From: Fimenecus sp045531435
Lineage (GTDB): Bacteria; Bacillota; Clostridia; Oscillospirales; Acutalibacteraceae
Assembly: GCA_045531435.1 (NCBI GenBank)
Contig: JAZSDZ010000013.1
Coordinates: forward strand, 1-23,479
Length of the DNA stretch: 23,479 bases
Direction: 5' to 3'
Part shown: positions 1 through 8,600 of the stretch, in pieces
Layout: each line of letters opens with the position of its first letter
How positions within the stretch are numbered: the stretch's first letter is position 1
The notes under the pieces: model-generated
Database searches by the model: none
What the model saw: the letters and a program-made list of their open reading frames with translations, nothing else
What the model was told of the DNA's origin: nothing
Translations under genes and position numbers: made by a program

Positions 1-36
1 GTTGTCTTCCTAAGACCGCTTGGCCTCCGACTTAAA
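1..36 (+). other. window edge, possible 3' end of an upstream gene
   Basis: In frame 3 these bases read a short open stretch ending in TAA at 33-35, one base before the ATG at 37. This is compatible with the tail of an upstream operon gene whose body lies outside the window. Frame 1 is also open into the next gene without a start codon. No Shine-Dalgarno motif is visible; the stretch instead contains CCTCC. It looks less AT-rich than the genes that follow. Too short to decide. Confidence 0.25.
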
Positions 37-1215
37 ATGAAGATTTACGAAATAGGAACAGGATATACAAGTATTCCTGCACAGATGGGAGCAGCAACGG
101 AGATTGTTGTTGAAGAACTTACGCGTTCTTTTATAAAACTCAATAAAGATGTTCAGATAATTGATATTGCTGATGACAATCGTGCCGAAACTGACCTTCC
201 TGTTATTGAGGTGAAAGTACCGTCAGTATTTACAAAGGCTGATTTAAGTCTTGGAATACTCCATAAGTTGAAGCGTGTCGTTTATTCAATTGCTTTGGCA
301 TTGAAATTAACCAAAATACTTAAACACGCTGACGAAAAAATCGTACTTCACTTTCATAATCAGTACAATATGTTTTTTTTCTTAAAGCTTGTTCCTGAAA
401 AGTACAGAAAAAAGGCAAAGGTTGCATATACAAATCATAATGGCTATTGGTCTCTTCCGTGGGAAGAAGCAGAGCCTGTACTGAAAAAAAGATACTTTCA
501 GGAAATTGAATGTATGAAAAAAGCAGATGTTGTTCTTGTTCTTAATGAACAGACAAAGCAGAATGCAGTAAAGTATCTTAATGTTGACGAAAAAAGAATT
601 GTCAGAATAAATAACGGTGTTAATACAGAACTGTATAAGCCGTTGACAGAAAGTGAAATTGACAGAATTAAAGATAAAAATAACCTGAGTAATAAGAAAA
701 TTATCCTGCAAGTCGGTTCTGTATATGAGAACAAAGGGCAGAAGCGTATGATTGAAACGCTGATGCCGTTATTAAAGAAAAATGATGGTTTGGTTTATGC
801 TTATGCGGGTGGAATAGTTGACGAAGCATATAAAACTGAAATCGATAACTATATAGAAGAAAATGACCTGTCAGATAATGTTTTATATCTTGGAATGACA
901 AAGCCGGGAAAAGAACTGAACGAGCTTTATAATATGGCAGAGCTTACAGTTTTTTCATCAAAATATGAGGGATTTCCACTTGTTATTCCTGAATCATTGT
1001 CATCAGGAACACCTGTGATTATTTCGTTAGAACGAGAATTTAATATGGGTGAAGGCAGTGTTGATTGTAAATATGATGATGTGTGTAAAATAGTTGAAAA
1101 GGTGATTAGTCATCCCCAAGCAGCTGAAAAGGTATCAGCAGAAGCACGAAAGAATGTTTTGAACAATTATACATGGGATAAGATAGCAGAAAAGCATTTA
1201 AGTATTTTAAAATAG
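37..1215 (+). CDS. GT4-family glycosyltransferase (GT-B fold)
   Basis: A predicted cytoplasmic retaining glycosyltransferase of 392 residues, a normal length for family GT4, expected to add a sugar from a nucleotide-sugar donor to a lipid-linked glycan. The N-terminal half begins like a GT4 acceptor domain, with a Gly-rich loop near residues 8-20. The linker motif NNGVNTELY sits near residue 190. The C-terminal donor domain has ILQVGS and the EX7E signature (E311 and E319 within YEGFPLVIPE), the nucleotide-sugar-binding element of the family. No signal peptide or membrane segment is seen. The ATG at 37 is chosen because the protein then starts at the first beta strand, although no ribosome binding site precedes it. 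It lies 17 nt upstream of the radical SAM gene and is probably co-transcribed with it. Donor and acceptor cannot be read from sequence. Confidence 0.9.
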   Translation: MKIYEIGTGYTSIPAQMGAATEIVVEELTRSFIKLNKDVQIIDIADDNRAETDLPVIEVKVPSVFTKADLSLGILHKLKRVVYSIALALKLTKILKHADEKIVLHFHNQYNMFFFLKLVPEKYRKKAKVAYTNHNGYWSLPWEEAEPVLKKRYFQEIECMKKADVVLVLNEQTKQNAVKYLNVDEKRIVRINNGVNTELYKPLTESEIDRIKDKNNLSNKKIILQVGSVYENKGQKRMIETLMPLLKKNDGLVYAYAGGIVDEAYKTEIDNYIEENDLSDNVLYLGMTKPGKELNELYNMAELTVFSSKYEGFPLVIPESLSSGTPVIISLEREFNMGEGSVDCKYDDVCKIVEKVISHPQAAEKVSAEARKNVLNNYTWDKIAEKHLSILK

Positions 1216-1232
1216 ATAAAGAGACGATTAAT

Positions 1233-2306
1233 ATGTCAAAAAAACTTAACGGAACAGTTATTGTTACATATCGTTGTAACGCGAAATGCACAATGTGTAA
1301 CAGATATAAAGTTCCTTCAAAACCTGAAGAAGAAATTTCAATAGAGACAATTCGCAAATTGCCACAGATGTATTTCACAAACATCACAGGTGGTGAACCT
1401 TTCATCCGTGAGGATTTAAAAGATATTGTCCGTGAATTATATAAAAAGAGTGACAGAATTGTTATTTCAACAAATGGATTTTTTACTGACCGTATTGTTG
1501 CTTTGTGTAAGGAATTTCCTCAGGTTGGAATACGAATTTCTATTGAAGGACTTGAAAATACAAATAACGAAATTAGAGGACTCGAAGACGGATATAACCG
1601 TGGCTATACAACACTTAAAAAGCTCGTAGATATGGGAATGAAGGATGTTGGGTTCGGAATGACCGTTCAGGATAAAAACGCTCCCGATTTAGTTCCTTTG
1701 TATAATATTTCAAATGATTTGAATATGGAATTTGCAACTGCATCTCTCCATAACAGCTTTTACTTTGTAGAATCAAATAACATTATTAACGACAGACTTA
1801 TGGTTGCACAGAATTTTGAAGATTTAGTAAATGAGCTTCTTAATTCCAACAGCCCTAAAAAATGGTTTAGGGCATATTTTAACCACGGTCTTATCAATTA
1901 TATATTCAGTCAGAAAAGGCTTTTGCCTTGTGACATGAGTTTCGATACGTTTTTTATTGACCCTTATGGTGATGTAATGCCTTGTAACGGAACAAAAGAA
2001 AAAGAGGTTATGGGTAACCTTAATACTCAGGAGTGGGACGAACTCTGGAACAGTGAAAAAGCAGAAAAAGTCCGCAAAAAGGTTCGTTGCTGTGACAGGA
2101 ACTGTTGGATGATTGGTTCAGTTTCTCCTGCAATGCATAAATACATATGGGTACCTGCTTTGTGGGTTATAAAGCATAAATTCCTTAATTTCTGGAAAAA
2201 GAAAAAATACTCAATGTATGAAAATAAAATTGTCCGTGATTTCCGTGATGGCAAGGTGTCAAAGGAAGAATTGGATGCTTGTTCAACTTGTGAAAAATGC
2301 AAATAG
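1233..2306 (+). CDS. radical SAM protein with SPASM-like C-terminus
   Basis: A radical S-adenosylmethionine enzyme of 357 residues. The [4Fe-4S] motif CxxxCxxC is complete at C15, C19 and C22 in RCNAKCTMC, followed by the GGEPF motif that contacts SAM. The C-terminal third has more cysteines in a SPASM-like layout: C233, C251 in a DPYGDVMPC context, C286, C287 and C291, then a CSTCEKC end. This suggests one or two auxiliary iron-sulfur clusters. SPASM proteins are best known for peptide and protein modification, but many lie in glycan clusters with unknown sugar-related roles. Here the gene sits between two glycosyltransferase genes, with no small precursor peptide gene seen nearby, which favours a sugar or lipid-linked substrate (inference). 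A weak AAAGAGA site lies about 8 nt before the ATG. Reaction unknown. Confidence 0.88.
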   Translation: MSKKLNGTVIVTYRCNAKCTMCNRYKVPSKPEEEISIETIRKLPQMYFTNITGGEPFIREDLKDIVRELYKKSDRIVISTNGFFTDRIVALCKEFPQVGIRISIEGLENTNNEIRGLEDGYNRGYTTLKKLVDMGMKDVGFGMTVQDKNAPDLVPLYNISNDLNMEFATASLHNSFYFVESNNIINDRLMVAQNFEDLVNELLNSNSPKKWFRAYFNHGLINYIFSQKRLLPCDMSFDTFFIDPYGDVMPCNGTKEKEVMGNLNTQEWDELWNSEKAEKVRKKVRCCDRNCWMIGSVSPAMHKYIWVPALWVIKHKFLNFWKKKKYSMYENKIVRDFRDGKVSKEELDACSTCEKCK

Positions 2307-2330
2307 GTCGTTTTAAAGAGGAATGGCACA

Positions 2331-3332
2331 ATGCTGATACTTACTAACTGTTTAATAAAAAACGCTGACGAAGGAAGCGTCAATGTTGCATACAATTTAA
2401 TAAAGCGTATTAAATCAGCGGTAAGTGATGTAAAAGTAGTTTCTTATGAAAGAACATCGGAATTAACTGATGTAAAAATGGAACTTAATAAATTTTTGTT
2501 GAGTATTCCTTTGATTAAATTATTAAGAAAAGAAAGAAATGTTTTATATCTTCCTTTTCCCGCAAAGATAATTGCAACTGCAGTAAGAATCTGGATATTA
2601 TCATTATTCTGTAAAGATTTAAAGGTTTTGATTTCAATGCATGACAGTATTGATAAATTAAGTGGTTTCTTACTTAAAAGCAGTAAGGCAAAATTGTTCG
2701 TACTTTCAGAATCTGCATATAAGGATTTTGAAGTGTGTGCAGGTGAAAGAGTTTCATATATAAAAACGGGTGTTGATACGGAAAAATTTGTTCCGGCTTC
2801 AGCGGAAAAATCAAGAGAATTGAAAATCAAGTATGGTTTTTCGCCTGACAAACCTGTTATTCTTCATGTGGGTCACCTTAATGAAGGCAGAAATATTGGT
2901 GAATTGTTAAATATAAGTGGCGATTATCAGGTTTTGCTTGTTACAAGTACGTTGACAAAAAACGAGCAGAATACTGATTTGAAAAACAGATTACAAAGCA
3001 AATCGAACATTAAAATTATTGATGATTATATTCCTGAAATTCAGGAGGTATATCAGTTATCCGATTTATATTTCTTTCCCGTTGTGGAAGAAGGTCATTG
3101 TATAGATATCCCGTTATCCTGCCTTGAAGCAGCATCGTGTAATTTGCCTGTTGTAACAACATCTTACGGTGCTATGAAGGAATTTGAAGGGAAAAATGGG
3201 TTTTATCATATTGATTCATTTGAGAATATCAATGAAATAATTGAAAATGCATTATCTGTCAATGAAGTTTCATCACGAGAAAGTGTTAAGGAATACGATT
3301 GGAATAATGCAATTGAAATTTTAAGTAGGTAA
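2331..3332 (+). CDS. GT4-like glycosyltransferase, divergent
   Basis: A predicted GT-B glycosyltransferase of 333 residues, at the short end for GT4. The interdomain motif KTGVDTEKF (about residues 144-152) and the donor-domain start VILHVGHLNEGR are typical of the family. The C-terminal acidic pair is stretched: E254 and E266 in EEGHCIDIPLSCLE are separated by eleven residues, where EX7E has seven. This suggests a local insertion or a divergent donor site. The N-terminal domain is small and may define a distinct acceptor type. The ribosome binding site AAAGAGG (2315-2321) supports the ATG at 2331. It lies 24 nt after the radical SAM gene and 4 nt before the GT2 gene, so it is tightly operonic. 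Donor unknown; an inactive homologue cannot be excluded because of the spacing change. Confidence 0.82.
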   Translation: MLILTNCLIKNADEGSVNVAYNLIKRIKSAVSDVKVVSYERTSELTDVKMELNKFLLSIPLIKLLRKERNVLYLPFPAKIIATAVRIWILSLFCKDLKVLISMHDSIDKLSGFLLKSSKAKLFVLSESAYKDFEVCAGERVSYIKTGVDTEKFVPASAEKSRELKIKYGFSPDKPVILHVGHLNEGRNIGELLNISGDYQVLLVTSTLTKNEQNTDLKNRLQSKSNIKIIDDYIPEIQEVYQLSDLYFFPVVEEGHCIDIPLSCLEAASCNLPVVTTSYGAMKEFEGKNGFYHIDSFENINEIIENALSVNEVSSRESVKEYDWNNAIEILSR

Positions 3333-3336
3333 TTTA

Positions 3337-4356
3337 ATGAACAATCCCTTAGTTACTGTTGTTGTACCTGTGTATAATGTTGAAAAATATTTAGACAGAT
3401 GTATTGACTCAATAGTAAATCAGACATATAAAAATTTAGAGATTATACTTGTTGATGACGGCTCACCTGACGGTTGCCCTCAAATGTGTGACGATTGGGC
3501 TGAAAAGGATAATCGTATCAAGGTTATTCATAAACAAAACGCAGGTGCAGGAATGGCAAGAAACACAGGAATTGAAAATTCTTGTGGTGATTATATTCTT
3601 TTTGTTGACAGTGACGACTATATTGATTTGTTGACAATAGAAAAATGTATTCTTTCAATAGAAAAGACGCAATCAGATGTTGTTATGTTTGGTCGTTATA
3701 CTGTTTATGCTGATGGTACAACTAAAGAAACACCCGTTGTTACGGTTGAATACTATTTTACTGATAATCAGGTTACGGATGATATTCTTCCGGGATTGTT
3801 GGTTCACGAAAAAGGAATCGGCATAAGCAGTTGTAATAAGATGTTTAATTTACAACTGATTAAGGATAATAATATAAAATACAAATCTGAAAGAGAAATA
3901 TTATCAGAAGACGCAATATTTCATCTTGAGCTTTTTCAGTTTGTAAAATCAGTAACAATAATTCCGGAATACTTTTATTATTATTTTCAGAACGAGAAAT
4001 CTTTCTCAAAAACCTACAGAAAAGATTTACAAGAACTTAATAATAAATTCCTTGAGTATTGCATCAGAATATGTGAAAAGTATGGAAATAATAACCTATT
4101 GACTGATTATGTCCGTGCAAGATATCATATATATGCACTTGCGGGAATGAAGCAAGTAGAAGCGTGTGATTTTTCCGATAAAGAGAAAAAAAGGTTGTTG
4201 TATGGTTTTTTCAACGACAATCTTCTACAAAAAAGTATTACTTTTGGTAGCTTTAAGCCTAAGTCAAATGCTTTAAAATTATTTTTTCTATGTATTAAAT
4301 TCAGATTATACTGGGTTTGTCGTATATTACTAAAATTAGCACTAAATGGAGCTTAA
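3337..4356 (+). CDS. GT2-family glycosyltransferase (GT-A fold)
   Basis: An inverting glycosyltransferase of 339 residues. Residues 4-100 hold the GT2 hallmarks: VTVVVPVYN at the N-terminus, LVDDGSPDG with D40 and D41 for nucleotide binding, NAGAGMARNTG, and the metal-binding DSDD at 91-94. The aromatic-rich C-terminal region is typical of capsule and O-antigen transferases of this type. No clear transmembrane domain is seen, so it probably works at the inner membrane face on lipid-linked acceptors. The start lies 4 nt after the previous stop, with a weak AGTAGG site overlapping that stop, which suggests translational coupling. It is the third transferase in the cluster. Sugar specificity cannot be assigned. 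Confidence 0.92.
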   Translation: MNNPLVTVVVPVYNVEKYLDRCIDSIVNQTYKNLEIILVDDGSPDGCPQMCDDWAEKDNRIKVIHKQNAGAGMARNTGIENSCGDYILFVDSDDYIDLLTIEKCILSIEKTQSDVVMFGRYTVYADGTTKETPVVTVEYYFTDNQVTDDILPGLLVHEKGIGISSCNKMFNLQLIKDNNIKYKSEREILSEDAIFHLELFQFVKSVTIIPEYFYYYFQNEKSFSKTYRKDLQELNNKFLEYCIRICEKYGNNNLLTDYVRARYHIYALAGMKQVEACDFSDKEKKRLLYGFFNDNLLQKSITFGSFKPKSNALKLFFLCIKFRLYWVCRILLKLALNGA

Positions 4357-4359
4357 GAA

Positions 4360-5652
4360 ATGAAGTTAGAAAGCACAAGATTAATTGTAAAAAAACGAGC
4401 GTTGCCTGAAATTTTTACATACATAATTTTCTTAATGCCATTTTTCCTTTCATTTTTTCAGGATTTTCTCGGACTCCCAAGCTTTATAAAATATTCTATT
4501 GATGTGTGTTGGATAGGTGCCTTGGTATTTTTACTTTTTGTAAAAAGAGCATATGTAAAAAAGGATATCGCTCCGGCAATTACAATAGTGGCAGTATTTT
4601 TTGTATTAGCTTTAATTGTTTATTTGTTTAATTTCCAATCACCATTTTACTTTTTATGGGGACTACGAAATAACCTGAGAGTTTATATTGCATTTTTGGC
4701 ATTCACCATATTTTTTGATTCAGAAGATGCTGATGTATGTGTGAGTTTTCTGGATAAGATGTTTTGGATAAATGCAATAGTTTCTTTATTCCAGTTCTTT
4801 GTATTGGGATACAGACAGGATTATCTTGGCGGCATTTTCGGTGTTGAAAGAGGCTGTAACGCTTACATAATTGTATTCTTTACAATTGTAATTGCCAAGT
4901 CAATTGTCAGCTTTTTCAATGATATGGAAAGCGCAGTTTCCTGTTTTGCTAAATGTGGAATTACCATAGTTATTTCAGTTATGGCAGAATTAAAGATTTT
5001 CTTCATTATGTTTGTGATTATTCTCGTAGTGGCTTCAATCATAACAAAATTTTCTTGGAAAAAGGTTATTATTTATATTATTTCATTCTTTTTAATAATG
5101 ATTGCAAGTACCTTGATTGTTGAACTTTTTGGTGAGGGCAGAGCGATTGATATTGATAACATTATTGATTTGATTTTTGCAACCAATTATTCTTCAGCAC
5201 GAGATTTAGGCAGATTAACAGCAATACCGACTATTAGCAACAGATTCCTGATTGAGCCGTTGGAAAAAATCTTTGGTTTCGGATTGGGAAATTGTGATAC
5301 ATCTTCGTTTGCAATTTGTAATACACCTTTTTACAGGGCGTATTCATATCTTAATTATAACTGGTTTTCAAGTGCATTTCTGTTCCTTGAAACAGGGTAT
5401 TTAGGACTTTTTATATATTTATTGTTCTTTGTAATGGTTTTTGTACTTGTTTACAAAAAATCAAAACAAGAAAACTCTAATAAATTGTTCTGTCAGGTTG
5501 CTATGATTATGGCAGTTATGTGTGTCATATTGACATTCTATAACTCATCACTTCGTACAGAAACAGGTTATATGGCTTACTTTATTCTTGCTCTTCCTTT
5601 TATACCGGTAAAAAAAGGAAATGAACAAGGTTCAGATAGTATTAATTTATAA
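4360..5652 (+). CDS. Wzy-like polysaccharide polymerase / O-antigen ligase family
   Basis: A polytopic membrane protein of 430 residues with roughly eleven or twelve hydrophobic segments. Features fit the Wzy/O-antigen-ligase group: a charged loop with WGLRNNLR near residue 110, and a large extracytoplasmic loop at about residues 260-335 containing ARDLGRL and FGFGLGN, followed by closely spaced final helices. Such enzymes join undecaprenyl-linked repeat units outside the membrane. Primary sequence conservation in the family is poor, so the call rests on topology, the loop motifs and context between a GT2 and a flippase gene. GGAG at 4348-4351 precedes the ATG at 4360 with good spacing, 3 nt after the GT2 stop. 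The call of polymerase rather than ligase is an inference from a Gram-positive context. Confidence 0.78.
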   Translation: MKLESTRLIVKKRALPEIFTYIIFLMPFFLSFFQDFLGLPSFIKYSIDVCWIGALVFLLFVKRAYVKKDIAPAITIVAVFFVLALIVYLFNFQSPFYFLWGLRNNLRVYIAFLAFTIFFDSEDADVCVSFLDKMFWINAIVSLFQFFVLGYRQDYLGGIFGVERGCNAYIIVFFTIVIAKSIVSFFNDMESAVSCFAKCGITIVISVMAELKIFFIMFVIILVVASIITKFSWKKVIIYIISFFLIMIASTLIVELFGEGRAIDIDNIIDLIFATNYSSARDLGRLTAIPTISNRFLIEPLEKIFGFGLGNCDTSSFAICNTPFYRAYSYLNYNWFSSAFLFLETGYLGLFIYLLFFVMVFVLVYKKSKQENSNKLFCQVAMIMAVMCVILTFYNSSLRTETGYMAYFILALPFIPVKKGNEQGSDSINL

Positions 5653-5660
5653 ATTACCGC

Positions 5661-5666
5661 AGGAGG
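5661..5666 (+). promoter_or_regulatory. ribosome binding site fixing the giant protein's start
   Basis: A perfect AGGAGG lies 8 nt before the ATG at 5675. This selects that ATG over the in-frame ATG at 5621, which would overlap the polymerase gene and put an 18-residue extension before a good signal peptide. Confidence 0.85.
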
Positions 5667-5674
5667 TAACAAAT

Positions 5675-8600
5675 ATGAATAAGAATAAAAGCAAAAAAAT
5701 TGTGGCGTTAGTACTTGCTGCTATTATTGCGTTTTCCTGTATTCCGATTCAGGTTCTTGCAAGTGGAACAGCAAACGATACTGACATCAATCTCAAGTGG
5801 GATTTTATCGTCGAGGTAAATACCATCCTTGTAAAGTATTTTGGCAAGGTTGACCCAACTAACGAAGAGATTGAAAAAGCAGTTCTCCAAATGGACTACG
5901 AGACTTATATGTCTGCTCAAGCTGACATTGAGGGTGCAAAAGCATCATTTATGAGTCTTAGTGAAGAAGAACAGGAAAGTGTTCTTGATTTGGAATCTGT
6001 TGAAAAATTGGGTTATATGGAAGATGTGATGATAAAATTAACATCACCTATGCTTCTTTCAGGCGAATCGGTAACTCTCTGTGATGGTAATGTGACTGCA
6101 AAGGTTGACTCAAATGGTACATTGTCTGAATCAAGCGGTACTGTAACTGTTACTGCAAAAGGTAGCCTTTTCTCAAAGAAGAAAGCAACTATAACTATTA
6201 CAAACGCTTCTACAATAAGTGGTGCTATTACATTCAATTATTCAGTTAGTTCATACAACTCATTCTCTATTGACGGAAACAGCAGTAGTGCTTCAGGCAG
6301 CTATACAAAGCAATTGGCTGCAGGTGAATCAATGACTGTTGTTATTGAGTCAAAGAGTGGTATGAGTGGTACAACTGTAACTTTAACTCTTAATAATTTC
6401 AGTTTTACTATTGCGAAGGATTCATCATCTGTAGCATTTGATTATGACAGCAGTAAAGGTTCAGTATCACTTAACGGTACTGCTGTTGCTGATGGCTATG
6501 TTACTGAAATTACAAAAGAAGGTGCGACTTTGACTGCAACACCTAATTCAGGTGTTACCTTCCTTGGTTGGACAGATGGCGACGGTACAGTTCTTTCAAA
6601 GGAAACATCTTTTACATTAACTCCATTCAGTGATTGTACAGTTAAGGCTCTTTTTGACGATGGAAGTGCTTTCTTCGGTGTTGGTACAACATACTTGTCA
6701 AACAGCTTGTCATCAGCAGTTAATTACGCACAGTCAATCGGTGCTACGTTAATTCACCTCGTAAATAACGGTACTTTACCGGCGGGTGACTACACTATTC
6801 CTTCAGGTGTTACACTCCTTATTCCTTTTGACAGTGCAAATACATCATACACAGATAAACCGGAGTATATAACTCCAGCTACTGATAATCCTTATGTTAA
6901 ACCTGTAGCCTTCCGTACATTAACAATGGCATCAGGTGCAAACCTTATTATTAACGGAATATTAAGTATTCCTGCAAAGCACGTTGGTATGAGTGGTGCT
7001 CAGATTGAAAAAGGTAATGCTCCAACCGGTAATGTAGGTATGATTAAAATGCAGAATAACAGCAATATCACTATTAACAATGGTGGTATTATGTATGCTT
7101 ATGGTTTCGTTACAGGTTCAGGTAAGGTAACTGCAAACAGCGGTGCTAATGTTTATGAATACTTTCAGGTTGGTGACTTCCCGGGTGGTAATAACACATC
7201 TAAATTATCTGATGCTAAAAAGGTATTCTTATTCTCTCAGTATTATATTCAGAATATTGAAGTTCCTCTCAGAATATACAGTGGTGCAAAAGAAACAGCT
7301 GTAGCAACAATGGATACAAGCATTATTGATAAGACAACAACATTGGAATTTATTTCGAGTTCTAACGCAATGTTTGTTTTAAGTTCAGGCTATGTTGAAA
7401 AGAGATATGACGGAAATCTTGACCGTCTTATCGTTGACCTTTATGGTGCTGTGTCAATGTCACCTATCAGTTTTGACGTAGCTACAGGTATTACATCTAT
7501 TTCAATCAATTCAGCTGACTATGCTCTTCCACTTACTCATAGCCTTACAATTAATGCAAAGAGTGGTTCATCTTTCACAATAAGTCAGGATTTAGCAATG
7601 CTTCCCGGTGCAGAAATCAACATCGATGAGGGTGCAAGTGGTGCTCTCGGAACAGGCGTCAGTATATATATTTACGATGTGGATTCATGGGGAAACTATA
7701 TTTTCCATGGTAACAGTTCAGATGCTGTTTATAATAACAAGAGATTTGTAGCTCCTCCATATGCTCCGGGTAGAGTTACTGCACGAACAGAAAGCAGTCT
7801 TAAGGATGCTGCTGTTTGCGTAAACGGTACTTTTGATGCTACTGCAGGTTTCATTTTTACAACAACAAATGCAACAGGTACTTCAACAAACCTTACAACA
7901 ACAGGTGGTGCAAATATTTACAGTACAGGCAGAGGTAAGGTTCTCGTTACTCCAAGTGCAAATGTTACAACATATCAGTTTGATGCATGTGTTGAGGACG
8001 TTGGTATTAACTATGTAGATATTACCGCTGAACAGGCAAAACTTACAAATGCTGATGGTTCATTTACAAGCACAAGTACAATTAATGACTCAGGTGTTGA
8101 CTGTAAGGTGTTCGTTTATGATAACGGCACATGGGTACACCACGACTTTGATGAAACAGGTGTTTGTACAGTTTGTGGCACAAAAGCTCCTGCACTCAGT
8201 GTCAAGGATACCACAAATGGTGTAATTGACCATAGCACATTATATGCATACACAGTAGAAACTGCAAAACCTGCTGATGTATTTGAAGTTGTAAATGGCG
8301 GCGTAATGCAGGTTGAACCAAATGAAAATGGTTACAGCAACTCAACAGGAAGCAAGATTCTTGTTATGAAGGCTGACGGCACAATATTCAAGACATATAC
8401 AGTTATTGTTTTCGGTGATGTAAATGGTGACGGAACTGTTGACGGCTTTGATGCTCTTGAAATTGACCTTGCAATAAATAAATTCACAACATTATCAGAT
8501 ATTTATGCTATTGCTGCAGACGTAAATGCAGACGGTGCGATTAATAAAACTGACTACGATATGGTTTGTGCAGTTGCAAATTTACAGGCAGTTCTTGAAA

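Noticed and set aside
5621..5674. Longer N-terminus of the giant protein from the ATG at 5621
   Set aside because: It overlaps the polymerase gene and has no ribosome binding site, while the ATG at 5675 has AGGAGG at ideal spacing and starts a good signal peptide.
7833..8018. Out-of-frame Gln-rich open frame inside the giant gene
   Set aside because: It arises from ACA-rich codons in the real frame; low-complexity shadow with no start signals.
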